A stretch of DNA of 44,503 bases. Source: Candidatus Zhuqueibacterota bacterium (GTDB lineage Bacteria > Zhuqueibacterota > Zhuqueibacteria > Oceanimicrobiales > Oceanimicrobiaceae). Under the pieces are notes generated by a model. The model had not been told where the DNA came from. It worked only from the letters and a program-made list of their open reading frames with translations, and did no database searches. A program made the position numbers and the translations under genes. Positions 9,531 through 19,000 of this stretch are shown here, in pieces (position 1 is the stretch's first letter; each line of letters starts with the position of its first letter). The DNA lies in NCBI GenBank assembly GCA_029262035.1, contig JAJDAE010000294.1, positions 1 to 44,503 of the forward strand. The letters are read 5' to 3'.

Positions 9531-10862
9531 ATGATTAAAATCTTCTCAAAGGCTGGAAGGCGATCAAACAAATTGAGGCCACGACCTGCTGCATTTTGCT
9601 TCATAAGTCTGTTTATCCTTCTGTCAAATTGTAACCACAATGCTACCGAACACGACAACACTATAGTATACTGGTCAGCCAACAATCAATACGAACAAGA
9701 TCTGGCCAAAGTCGTCGTGGCGGAATGGAATAGCTTGCATCCTGACATGCCCGTTAAACACCAACCTATTCCCGAAGGTCAGTCCAGTGAAGAAGTCATT
9801 TTGGCGGCGGTCGTGGGCAAAAACACGCCCGATGTTTACTCAAACATGTGGCCGGGAGATGTGCAACTTTATGTCAATGCAAAGGTATTGGTTCCCATCA
9901 GCAATTTTGCTGACTTTGACTCTACCATGAACTCACGGTTAAAAGGCGACCTTCTAGAAGAAGCACGTTCTGAGGATGGTAAGGTTTATCAGGTGCCATG
10001 GAAAACCAATCCGATTATGATGCTTTACAACAAAAAAGTATTCGAAGAGAACGGTTTCCCTGATCCTGCCAGAACTTATTCTGAATTTATAGAACAAGCC
10101 AAAGTTCTTACTGCTGATTTGGACGGAGATGGATACACTGATCGCTACATGAGCATTCGCGACATTCGCGCGCTGTGGTGGCAACGCTTTTTTGACTACT
10201 ATACTTTATATCTTGCCGCCTCCAACGGACAGACGCTGGTCAAAAACAGAAAACCTGTTTTCAACAACAAAGCCTCCGTGGATGTTTTTGATCTTCTACA
10301 AACCATGTTTCGTGAGAAATATTTCCCACTGGAAAAAAGTACGAGTCGCGGAGATCTTTTTCTGTCTGGCAGAGTCGCAACGCGCTTTACAGGACCCTGG
10401 GAAATTACTCATGCCGAAAAACACAAACCTGAAGGATTTGAGTATGATTTTGCACCAATTCCGGTTCCTGATGGTCATACCGGGCCGACATATACTTACG
10501 GCGACTTTAAAAATATTGTCCTTTTTGAGACTGAAAATAATCCCCAAAATACCTGGGAATTTGTTAAATTCATGATATCCCGCAAAAATGATCACCGCCT
10601 CCTGACCATGACAAGCCAGCTACCCATTCGCAAAAATATTCTAAATGATCCAATGTACCTGGATTACTTTGAACAAAACCCCATGATGGTTAGATTTGCA
10701 AAGCAGGCTGAATTTGTGCGCGGTATCGACGTCAATAAAGACATGAAAGAAATTTTTGACGCCATATCCCAGGAATATGAAGCCTGTGTGGTTTATGGCA
10801 CCAAAACACCGGAAAAAGCTGTAAAAGATGCTTCGCAACGAGCAGAGTTAATATTACAATGA
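9531..10862 (+). CDS. Sugar ABC transporter substrate-binding lipoprotein (family 1)
   Basis: This is a 443-residue extracellular solute-binding protein. The N-terminus has a basic region, a hydrophobic core (FCFISLFILL) and a Cys at about residue 34 in LLSNC. Asn at -1 is atypical for a lipobox but tolerable. The mature part has the pattern of family-1 sugar-binding proteins: TIVYWSANNQYEQDLAKVV, TPDVYSNMWPG, PWKTNPIMMLYNKKVFEENG and the late ITHAEKHKPEGFEYDFAPIPV region with YTYGDFKNIVL. No Shine-Dalgarno is evident in the 46-nt gap before the ATG. Its stop overlaps the next permease by 4 nt (ATGA), which fixes the operon order of binding protein, MalF-type and MalG-type permease. Neighbouring mannosidases and phosphorylases suggest a manno-oligosaccharide ligand (inference). 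Confidence 0.9.
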   Translation: MIKIFSKAGRRSNKLRPRPAAFCFISLFILLSNCNHNATEHDNTIVYWSANNQYEQDLAKVVVAEWNSLHPDMPVKHQPIPEGQSSEEVILAAVVGKNTPDVYSNMWPGDVQLYVNAKVLVPISNFADFDSTMNSRLKGDLLEEARSEDGKVYQVPWKTNPIMMLYNKKVFEENGFPDPARTYSEFIEQAKVLTADLDGDGYTDRYMSIRDIRALWWQRFFDYYTLYLAASNGQTLVKNRKPVFNNKASVDVFDLLQTMFREKYFPLEKSTSRGDLFLSGRVATRFTGPWEITHAEKHKPEGFEYDFAPIPVPDGHTGPTYTYGDFKNIVLFETENNPQNTWEFVKFMISRKNDHRLLTMTSQLPIRKNILNDPMYLDYFEQNPMMVRFAKQAEFVRGIDVNKDMKEIFDAISQEYEACVVYGTKTPEKAVKDASQRAELILQ

Positions 10863-11743
10863 AGTTATTTAATCCCAAAACATCGAACGGTGACCGGGCA
10901 GGCTACTTACTTGTGCTGCCCTACCTTTTGCATTTCAGTTTTTTCGTTGCATTCCCCGTTGGCTTTTGTCTGATTTTAGTCTTCCATAAATGGGACATTG
11001 TCTCCGAAATGCAATGGGTAGGATTGAATAATTTCAAACGCCTTTCCCAAGATAAACTTTTTTTTAAGTCAATTTTAAATACACTCACTTTTTTAATCGT
11101 ACATATACCGTTACAGATTGGCCTTGCCCTGCTTCTTGCTGAACTTTTGAACCAAAAAATAAAATTCCGGGCATTTTTTCGGGCAGCCTATTTTATGCCT
11201 GTAGTTGTTTCAGGCGTGGTTATCACAATGTTGTGGGATCAATTATATGCCCAGGATACCGGTATCATCAATTTGTTGCTTGCTAAACTCAGCCTGCCGA
11301 AATTATCCTGGTTAACCAGCCCGAAGCTGGCGATGCCAAGTATCGCTATAATGGCAACCTGGAAAAATGTCGGTTTGTACATCGTACTATTTTTAGTAGG
11401 CTTACAAACCGTGCCGCGGTATTTGTACGAAGCAGCCGACCTAGAAGGCGCATCGCACTGGTACAAATTTACGCGCATCACTTTGCCGATGATAAACCCA
11501 ACGATCTTCCTGGTTGTGATCTTGTCAACCATTGGCGGTTTTTCATTATTTATCGAGCCCTATATTATGACCGGTGGCGGCCCCATGAATTCAACGCTCT
11601 CGGCTGTGTTATATATTTACAACCAGGGTTTCTTTTTCTACCACATGGGGTACGCAGCGACTTTGGCATTTTTCTTTGCGGCCATTATCTTTGTTGTCAT
11701 CATACTTCAGAAAAGATTTGTCGAACAAGAATCCGTTTATTAA
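10859..11743 (+). CDS. Sugar ABC transporter permease, MalF/UgpA type
   Basis: This 294-residue inner-membrane protein has about six membrane segments. The ABC permease EAA loop sits near residues 190-210 (YLYEAADLEGASHWYKFTRI followed by TLPMINPTI), which docks onto the ATPase. The N-terminus (RAGYLLVLPYLLHFSFFVAFPV) is typical of MalF-like sugar permeases. The ATG overlaps the stop of the binding-protein gene by 4 nt, and the second permease begins 1 nt after its stop, so the three are one translational unit. The ATPase is not adjacent. The MalK-type gene at 21713-22813 on the opposite strand is the likely partner. Confidence 0.92.
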   Translation: MKLFNPKTSNGDRAGYLLVLPYLLHFSFFVAFPVGFCLILVFHKWDIVSEMQWVGLNNFKRLSQDKLFFKSILNTLTFLIVHIPLQIGLALLLAELLNQKIKFRAFFRAAYFMPVVVSGVVITMLWDQLYAQDTGIINLLLAKLSLPKLSWLTSPKLAMPSIAIMATWKNVGLYIVLFLVGLQTVPRYLYEAADLEGASHWYKFTRITLPMINPTIFLVVILSTIGGFSLFIEPYIMTGGGPMNSTLSAVLYIYNQGFFFYHMGYAATLAFFFAAIIFVVIILQKRFVEQESVY

Positions 11744-11744
11744 T

Positions 11745-12554
11745 ATGAAAAAATTTTTATTCTATTTGTCCCTCCTGTTTTGGACTGTCCTATTTATTTA
11801 CCCTTTTTTATGGATGCTTTCTGCCACACTTCGTCCGGAAAATGAAATCTTCAATTTTAGTATCATTCCGTCTGAAATGAGTCTTTCCAACTATTCACAG
11901 GTGTTTGATAAAATCCCGATCCTCAGAGCATTTTTCAACAGTATGTTCGTCGCAATAATGGTTACCGCAGGTGTTCTGGTATTTTGTTCGATGATTGGCT
12001 ATGCACTAAGCAGACTCAAATTTAAGGGGCGGGAGTTTGTATTTTATATTGTGCTGTTCACGATGATGATTCCGTTTCAGATTATTCTAATCCCGCTTTA
12101 CCTGCTCATGGTAAAATTCGGGTGGGTTAATTCTTACCTTTCACTAATAGTACCGTGGATGGTGACCGCTTTTGGCGTCATTCTATTTCGGCAATATTTT
12201 CAGAGCATTCCGCAAGCCCTCCTTGATGCGGCCAGAATAGATGGCTGTAACGAGTTACAAATCATTTTCCGGATCATTTGGCCAAATTCCATACCGACAT
12301 TAATTACGGTAGGCATCTTAACTTTTATGACAATCTGGAACGAAGTCCTATGGCCCTTGATTGTTATCCGGGAAACAGATATGATGACCATGCCGCAACT
12401 AGTCACCATATTTGCCGTAGGCGGACAGGCAGAAGACCAACTCGGGGTGCAGTTAGCCGCCGCTACTTTGCTGGCTTTGCCGGTCATCGTTGCCTATCTT
12501 TTCTTCCAGAAATATTTTATCGCAAGCATGGCTTCATCCGGATTAAAATCATAA
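11745..12554 (+). CDS. Sugar ABC transporter permease, MalG/UgpE type
   Basis: This protein has 269 residues when started at ATG 11745, one base after the previous stop. That start gives a normal N-terminal membrane segment (KKFLFYLSLLFWTVLFIYPFLWML). An upstream in-frame ATG at 11676 lies inside the previous gene and adds a non-hydrophobic tail, so I rejected it. There are six predicted membrane segments. The EAA motif appears as ALLDAARIDGCNELQIIFRI and then IWPNSIPTL, typical of MalG-type permeases. The protein pairs with the MalF-type permease to form the translocation channel for the sugar bound by the lipoprotein encoded two genes upstream. Confidence 0.92.
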   Translation: MKKFLFYLSLLFWTVLFIYPFLWMLSATLRPENEIFNFSIIPSEMSLSNYSQVFDKIPILRAFFNSMFVAIMVTAGVLVFCSMIGYALSRLKFKGREFVFYIVLFTMMIPFQIILIPLYLLMVKFGWVNSYLSLIVPWMVTAFGVILFRQYFQSIPQALLDAARIDGCNELQIIFRIIWPNSIPTLITVGILTFMTIWNEVLWPLIVIRETDMMTMPQLVTIFAVGGQAEDQLGVQLAAATLLALPVIVAYLFFQKYFIASMASSGLKS

Positions 12555-12562
12555 AGGAAAAC

Positions 12563-13849
12563 ATGAGAGAACCAAGAAAATTATTTGCAGGTTTTTTTTT
12601 TATTTTGATATGTTTTACAGCTGTTGCGTGTAAGCCTCAAACAGATGACAAGCAACTCACATTTACAAATCTCGCCCATCTTGATCATTTATACGAAGAC
12701 ATCCAAATCGATGGCCGGGATATGGCAATTATCCACGTTTATGCCGAATACCCCGATTATAAATGGGTAGATGCAAATAACGAAGGTGTCGCCTGCGTGG
12801 ATGACGCAGCCAGGGCAGCCATTGTCTACCTGCGCCACTTTGAAATAACCGGTAACCGGGAAAGCTTAAATAAAGCTAAAAAACTAATAGATTTTTGCCG
12901 TTACATGCAGTTGGATAACGGACAGTTTTATAATTTTATATTTGAGGATTTATCAATAAACAAAACCGGCAAAACCAGTTTTAACAGTTTCGGCTGGTGG
13001 GCAGCCCGTGCTGTCTGGGTTTTGGGTGAAGGTTATCGCGTATTTCAGCAGCAAGATCAAACTTATGCAGAAGTCCTAGCGCAACACCTGCGTGCAAGCT
13101 TTCCGCAAATTCAAGCTTTGTTGAACAATTATCAAAACGTCACAACAGAAGCGGGTTTTGCTATGCCGCAATGGCTGGTAAATGGCGCTGCCTCCGATGC
13201 GACTTCCGAGCTCATGCTTGGACTGGCCGCCTATGTTCAGACATCTCAAGACAGCATGGCAGGTAACTTTTTACGAAAGTTGGCTGACGGCATTGCTTTA
13301 AAACAAATACAAGATAAACAATCCTCTTTTTACGGTGCCCACTTGGCCTGGCGTAATATATGGCACGGCTGGGGTAACAGCCAAACACAGGCACTGGCCA
13401 TGACTTCTGAAGCGTTGGCAGAAAAACCTATTTTGCAAACAGCTATTACTGAAGCTAAATATTTCTATCCAAAATGGCTGCAACGCGGCTTTCCAAGAGA
13501 AATCACTTTTACTAAAACAGACACGGCTGAAGTAACACAATTTGATCAAATTGCTTATGCTTTCCGGCCTCCCATAGTTGGCTGTCTGCTACTCCACCGT
13601 CTAACGGGTGAACCTTTTTATGCTGAACTCGCTGGTGAAATGGCAACCTGGTTTTTCGGCAACAACGCGGCGGGCACGCAAATGTATGATATGCAAACCG
13701 GCCGCTGCTTCGATGGCATTTTATCCGAAACTGAAATCAACCGTAACTCCGGCGCTGAATCAACCATTGAAGCACTATATGCGATTATTGAAGTGGAAAA
13801 TAATCCGATAGCCCAAAAGACGCTATTAACCTATTTGAATTCCAAGTGA
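12563..13849 (+). CDS. Lipoprotein with (alpha/alpha)6-type fold, putative glycan-active protein
   Basis: This protein has 428 residues from ATG 12563, which has AAGGA 4 nt upstream. Longer in-frame starts would overlap the permease and lose the lipoprotein signal. The signal ends in TAVAC with Cys at about residue 23. The body is helical and repeating, with DGRDMAIIHVYAEYPDYKWV and then CVDDAARAAIVYLRHFE near residues 75-95, and FGWWAARAVWVLGEGYRV. It also contains repeated aromatic/Gly turns (WRNIWHGWGNSQTQAL). I associate the C-V-D-D-x-A-R-A pattern with alpha-helical toroid domains found beside glycosyltransferases and GH130 enzymes, but I cannot name a CAZy family or its catalytic residues. 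Location (envelope lipoprotein) and position between the ABC permeases and GH130 suggest processing or binding of the imported glycan. Confidence 0.55.
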   Translation: MREPRKLFAGFFFILICFTAVACKPQTDDKQLTFTNLAHLDHLYEDIQIDGRDMAIIHVYAEYPDYKWVDANNEGVACVDDAARAAIVYLRHFEITGNRESLNKAKKLIDFCRYMQLDNGQFYNFIFEDLSINKTGKTSFNSFGWWAARAVWVLGEGYRVFQQQDQTYAEVLAQHLRASFPQIQALLNNYQNVTTEAGFAMPQWLVNGAASDATSELMLGLAAYVQTSQDSMAGNFLRKLADGIALKQIQDKQSSFYGAHLAWRNIWHGWGNSQTQALAMTSEALAEKPILQTAITEAKYFYPKWLQRGFPREITFTKTDTAEVTQFDQIAYAFRPPIVGCLLLHRLTGEPFYAELAGEMATWFFGNNAAGTQMYDMQTGRCFDGILSETEINRNSGAESTIEALYAIIEVENNPIAQKTLLTYLNSK

Positions 13850-13858
13850 GGGAAGAAG

Positions 13859-14821
13859 TTGATATCAAATAACGAAAATCCGTTAGGCCTGTTCAAACGA
13901 CATGAGAAGAATCCCATTCTAACTGCACAAGAATGGCCCTACCCTGTGAATACGGTTTTTAACGCGGCCGCCACCCGGTTTAACGGGCAAACTCTGTTGC
14001 TCGTGCGTGTGGAGAACCTGCGCGGAATGTCGCACCTTACTGTGGCAAGAAGCCAGGACGGATTGCATGATTGGAAAATCGACTCAAAACCAACGCTGGC
14101 GCCTGACCCGGATAATTATCCGGAGGAACTGTGGGGCATCGAGGATCCACGTATTGTTTATTTGGAATCGATGCAACAATACGCCATTACCTACACCGCA
14201 TTTTCGCGCGGCGGCCCGCTGGTCGCATTGGCTCTCACAAAAGACTTTGAACAGTTTAAGCGATGCGGCGCCATTTTACCAATCGAAAATAAGGATGCCG
14301 CTTTTTTCCCGAGACAAATCAATGGTAAATGGTATCTAATTCACCGGCCCGTTCCGGGTGATGCTAACAGCACCGCGCATATATGGCTGGCCGAGTCTGA
14401 AGACCTGGTGCATTGGGGCAAACATAAATTGTTGATGATGGCACGCCAGGGCGGCTGGTGGGACGCTCATAAGATTGGCCTGGGGCCGCCACCCATCGAA
14501 ACTGAAGAAGGTTGGCTGGTATTGTATCATGGTGTGCGCGTTCACGCTTCGGGGTCGATCTATCGCCTAGGCTTGGCTTTACTGGACCTTGAGAATCCTG
14601 CAAAAGTAATACGCAGATCGAAAAGTTGGGTTTTCGGACCCACTACAAACTACGAACGAACCGGCGATGTGGCCAATGCCAATTTCCCTTGCGGGGTCGT
14701 GCTGAATCATGAAACCAAGCAACTGTTTTTGTATTATGGCGCTGCCGATACCTGCATGGCCGTTGCCACAGCAAATCTCTCTGAACTACTTGAATTTCTA
14801 CGGTATGATAGCCAGACATGA
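13859..14821 (+). CDS. GH130 family enzyme 1 (beta-mannoside phosphorylase or beta-mannosidase)
   Basis: This is a 320-residue cytosolic-type protein with no signal peptide. The five-bladed propeller family is recognised by FKRHEKNPILTAQEWPYPVN, TVFNAAATRFNGQTLLLVRV, the GIEDPRIVY motif carrying the general-acid Asp (about residue 100), and GGWWDAHKIGLGPPPIET followed by GWLVLYHGV. It starts with TTG at 13859, directly behind GGGAAGAAG and 9 nt after the previous stop; no later start preserves the conserved N-terminus. GH130 members cleave beta-mannosides by phosphorolysis (giving mannose 1-phosphate) or hydrolysis. The distinction rests on phosphate-binding basic residues that I could not align with confidence. 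The last four bases overlap the start of a second, different GH130 gene. Confidence 0.88.
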   Translation: MISNNENPLGLFKRHEKNPILTAQEWPYPVNTVFNAAATRFNGQTLLLVRVENLRGMSHLTVARSQDGLHDWKIDSKPTLAPDPDNYPEELWGIEDPRIVYLESMQQYAITYTAFSRGGPLVALALTKDFEQFKRCGAILPIENKDAAFFPRQINGKWYLIHRPVPGDANSTAHIWLAESEDLVHWGKHKLLMMARQGGWWDAHKIGLGPPPIETEEGWLVLYHGVRVHASGSIYRLGLALLDLENPAKVIRRSKSWVFGPTTNYERTGDVANANFPCGVVLNHETKQLFLYYGAADTCMAVATANLSELLEFLRYDSQT

Positions 14822-16071
14822 TAAATATAAAACGAACCGGCATTGTAATTGAACCGAACAGCAAACGCGTGTTACTCCGAACCTTCACTCCGGGGGATGA
14901 AGTGCGTGCACAAAGTCTAATTGCTCGTATTTCCACTTTGACCGAAACTGAAGTAACAGATCATCTGCAAAATATCAACCAAGAATTTTCGCACCGCCAT
15001 TCACATTTAAAAGACTTCTTTTTATCTCGATTCGAGGCCGTACAAAAATTTCTACCAACAGCCGCCATTACCAGCGCGGGTAAGCAACAATTACTCGGCG
15101 CTTGCTTTTCGATGGAATATTCAGTGGAGTCTGCGGCACTCTTTAATCCGTCAATGGTTTGGCATCCGGACCAATCCCATCTCGCAGATGGTACACGCAG
15201 ATTTATTGTAAGCCTGCGTGCAACCGGAGAGGGCCACATATCCTCCATTGTTTTCACAACCGGAACCATTGATTCCAATTGTAAGATTAAATTAGACAAA
15301 CGCAGTTCCTTTGTTTCGGGAGCAGCAAGTTTAACAATGTCTGAAACCGGCTACGAGCTTTCATTCGATGATGATGTGCCGCTTGGTGAGCGAGTTATTT
15401 TTCCAAAGACTGAAGACGAGTCGAACGGTATCGAGGACGCCCGGTTTGTTGAATTCAAGGATGAAAACGGCTCGACAACCTACTTCGCGACCTACACAGC
15501 TTATGACGGTCATGAGATTTATCCGAAGCTTTTAAAGACGCAGGATTTCATACACTTCCAAAGTATAAAGTTGCGCGGTCAGGATGCTCAAAATAAAGGC
15601 ATGGCTTTGTTTCCTCGAAAGATTGCTGACCAATATGCCATGATTGGCCGCCAGGATGGTGAAAACCTGTATATTATGTTTTCGGATTCTCTTTCTAAAT
15701 GGAAGAAGAAACAATTGCTTTTGAAACCGACACACGTTTGGGAATCCGTACAATTAGGCAATTGTGGTTCCCCCATCGAAACTAAAGCAGGCTGGTTGTT
15801 GTTGACGCATGGTGTAGGTGCAATGCGCGTATACAGCATAGGCGCTATTTTACTCGATCTGAACGACCCTTGCAAAGTTATCGGGCACCTGCAACAACCG
15901 TTGCTTTCTGCAAACCAAAAGGAAAGAGAGGGTTACGTGCCAAACGTGGTTTATAGTTGCGGCGGGCAAATTCATCAAAACAAACTAATTTTGCCGTACG
16001 CCATGTCTGACACTGCCTGTAGTTTTGCAATTGTTGATTTAAATGATTTGCTCAGTCAATTAACCCTTTAA
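14818..16071 (+). CDS. GH130 family enzyme 2, longer subgroup with N-terminal extension
   Basis: This is a 417-residue GH130 protein of a longer subgroup. An approximately 95-residue helical N-terminal extension comes first (VLLRTFTPGDEVRAQSLIAR, with a HRHSHLKDFF segment). The propeller then begins with EYSVESAALFNPSMVWHPDQ, RFIVSLRATGEGHISSIVF and NGIEDARFVEF, the last carrying the equivalent of the catalytic Asp (IED). The late region has LGNCGSPIETKAGWLLLTHGV and SIGAILLDLNDP. The extension and the 'RATGEGHISS' block mark a subgroup different from the preceding GH130, so the pair probably acts on different linkages or chain lengths. The ATG overlaps the preceding TGA by 4 nt, indicating coupled translation. 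No signal peptide is seen, so it acts in the cytoplasm on imported oligosaccharide. Confidence 0.85.
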   Translation: MINIKRTGIVIEPNSKRVLLRTFTPGDEVRAQSLIARISTLTETEVTDHLQNINQEFSHRHSHLKDFFLSRFEAVQKFLPTAAITSAGKQQLLGACFSMEYSVESAALFNPSMVWHPDQSHLADGTRRFIVSLRATGEGHISSIVFTTGTIDSNCKIKLDKRSSFVSGAASLTMSETGYELSFDDDVPLGERVIFPKTEDESNGIEDARFVEFKDENGSTTYFATYTAYDGHEIYPKLLKTQDFIHFQSIKLRGQDAQNKGMALFPRKIADQYAMIGRQDGENLYIMFSDSLSKWKKKQLLLKPTHVWESVQLGNCGSPIETKAGWLLLTHGVGAMRVYSIGAILLDLNDPCKVIGHLQQPLLSANQKEREGYVPNVVYSCGGQIHQNKLILPYAMSDTACSFAIVDLNDLLSQLTL

Positions 16072-16072
16072 A

Positions 16073-19000
16073 ATGACGATGTTCGTTCGACTTTGTTTAA
16101 AACTCTCCCTTATTTTTAGCTTCCAAGCATTGGGTATTGCGCAGCAAATTACCATTCCCAGAATTGAGTTGATGCCAAATCAACCTTCGCCGTACGAAAT
16201 GCGGAACTGGAAACAAGTTGCAGCCGGTTTCGATTCTCTGGTTTTCGATCTTACACGCACAGGACAATACCTACCGCTGATCTGGAAAACCAGCAATACA
16301 GTTAACTACCCGGAACATGGCAGTTTTGGTATCGAAACTATAGTTGGTTCGCCACGGCAACAGTTTTCTGAGGCCATTACGGTACTACCATCAGTCATAA
16401 GTGCCAGTCTGGTCGGCATAGATAAATCCGCACAGAACAACGAAAACTGGGTACTGCAATGCGAAGAATATTTCAATCGCCGGCCGGAAGAAAATATTTA
16501 TCTCAATCACCCGGTCGCGCAGAGCGGAGAGGATTGGTGGTATGAAACTATGCCGAATATTTTCTTTTTTCAACTCAATGCACTATATCCACACACCGGA
16601 CATTTTGATGAACAACTTGAAACCATTGCCGGGCAGTGGCTTTCTGCGGTTAAAGCCATGGGCGGTTCGGATACTCCCTGGGATGTACCCGCCATGAATT
16701 ATCGCGCCTGGTCTTTTCCTACCATGAGGCCGTTGAACAGCGGTGTACCAGAACCGGAAGCAGCCGGCGCCATCGCCTGGATTTTGTATCATTCATTCAA
16801 ACAAACCGGCAACGAAAACTACCTTAAGAGCGCTGAATGGGCTCTTGAATTTCTCAACAGCCGGGTTTCTAATCCCTCCTATGAGCTACAATTACCTTAC
16901 GGCGTCTATATCGCAGCAAAAATGAATGCAGAACTTGGTACAGAGTATAATATTGCAAAAATGGTCAACTGGTGTTTTGATGTGGGCCCTTTGCGCAGCT
17001 GGGGCGCGATTGTTGGCACATGGGGCGGCTACGATGTGTCCGGACTTATAGGTGAAGTTTCGACAAACGATTATGCATTTTTAATGAATGGATTTGAGCG
17101 GGTTGGTGCGCTGGTGCCGATGACACGCTACGATGACCGTTTCTCTCGTGCCACCGCGAAGTGGGTACTTAACCTTGCGAATGCATCACGTTTGTTTTAC
17201 CCGAACTACCTGCCGCCGCAAAACCAAGATAGCGAAGAATGGTCGTTTGTGTATGATCCGGCGTCTTATATCGGCCATGAGGCCATCCGCAAAAATCAAT
17301 ACAACCAAAGTCCTTATGCTACCGGCGATGCTGTTTCAGGAGGCTGGGGATACACCAATCTTGCTTTGTATGGCTCAGCACATGTTGGAATATTAGGCGG
17401 CATCATCGATACCACAAATGTGCCGATGATACTCAAACTGGATTTGTTAAAAACTGATTTTTATCGAGAAAAAGCATACCCCACTTTTCTCTTGTTTAAT
17501 CCCTATTCGCAAACCAAAGCCGTTCAAGTCGATGTTGGCAGCGAACCGAAAGACCTGTACGACGTTGTGTCAAATACGTTTTTGGCCAGAGCTGTTGCCG
17601 GCAGCACAGAGGTTTCGATTGCTCCAGATGTGGTTATTCAACTTGTGTTGGCGCCTGCTGGCGGAAGCGTTTCGTTTGAATTAAACAAGATGCTAATCGA
17701 TTCCATTTATGTGGATTATAATGCAGGTCAAACTGTCGAAAATTTTCCACCCAGAATTAAAAGTCTGGCAGCATCGCAAAAATCGATTTTTATCGGACAA
17801 ACAACAACTTTATTTTGCACCGCCGAAGATCGTGACGATCTTGAGCTGACGTACAACTGGAAAGCTACAGGCGGTCAAATCACGGGAGAATCCGATGTTA
17901 TAGACTGGCAGGCACCGGATACAGCCGGCGTATACACGATTAGATGCACCGCATTTGACGACGGAGGCGAGGCAGACACCCGCACTGTTTCGGTTACTGT
18001 AATCAACAATCACCTGCCGGTTATTGACAAAATAGTTGCAGAGCCCGCAATTATTGATGTCAATGGTTCCACCATACTCACATGTTTTGCCCACGACGAA
18101 GACGGTGACAGTCTGAGTTATTCCTGGTATGACCAGCAGGATGAATTGTTTGCCATGGGTGCGCAATTGAACTGGCAAGCGCCGTCTTTACCTGGTTTTT
18201 ATAAAATGACGTGTCTTGTGGAAGATGAAGATGGCGGACAAGCCGAAGACAGCGTATTTGTTACGGTGGGCAGACAGGCCGCTTTTTTCCCGTTTAACGG
18301 CAATGCCCAGGATGACGGGCCTTTCGAAAACAACGGCACTATAAAGGGTGCTGTTCCGGCAGCGGACAGATTTGGGAACCCCGCCAACGCCTTTTATTTT
18401 GACGGCGAAGATGATGCCGTGCAAGTGGCCAATCACCCGACATTAAATTTTCAGCATGAAATTTCAATCAATTTTTGGATGAACATGCCGCAATATCTAC
18501 CACGGGAATCGTTTCCAATTTCACATGGCAGTTGGCAGAACCGCTGGAAGGTATCCATCATTCCGACAAAAAAAATGCGATGGACCATCAATACGGAAAG
18601 CGGCATCGCTGATTTGGATTCAAAAAATATTATTTTCCCGGATTCAACTTATAATGTTCATGTTTCTTACGACATGAGTATTATGAAAATGTACCTGAAC
18701 GGCGAGTTGAGCAGCTCAAAATCATGGACCGGCCAGTTGAAGCAAACCACGCTCGATCTAACCATCGGCCAGATGTTACCAGGCAACAACCAGTATAACT
18801 TCGAAGGCATTTTGGACGATCTTCATATCTACAACCGCGTACTCACCGATGAAGAAATTCGTGACTTGTTTGATGCTCTGCCGACTACGGCCCAAACTTC
18901 ACCGAAAATCACTCTTCCGAAACAAAACCAGCTTTATACGAATTATCCCAATCCATTTAATCCGCACACAATCATCCGTTACGACCTGCGACAGGCAGCA

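Noticed and set aside
14336-14603. Overlapping open frames on the - strand within the first GH130 gene
   Set aside because: Two overlapping shadows in different frames over a strongly conserved propeller motif region.
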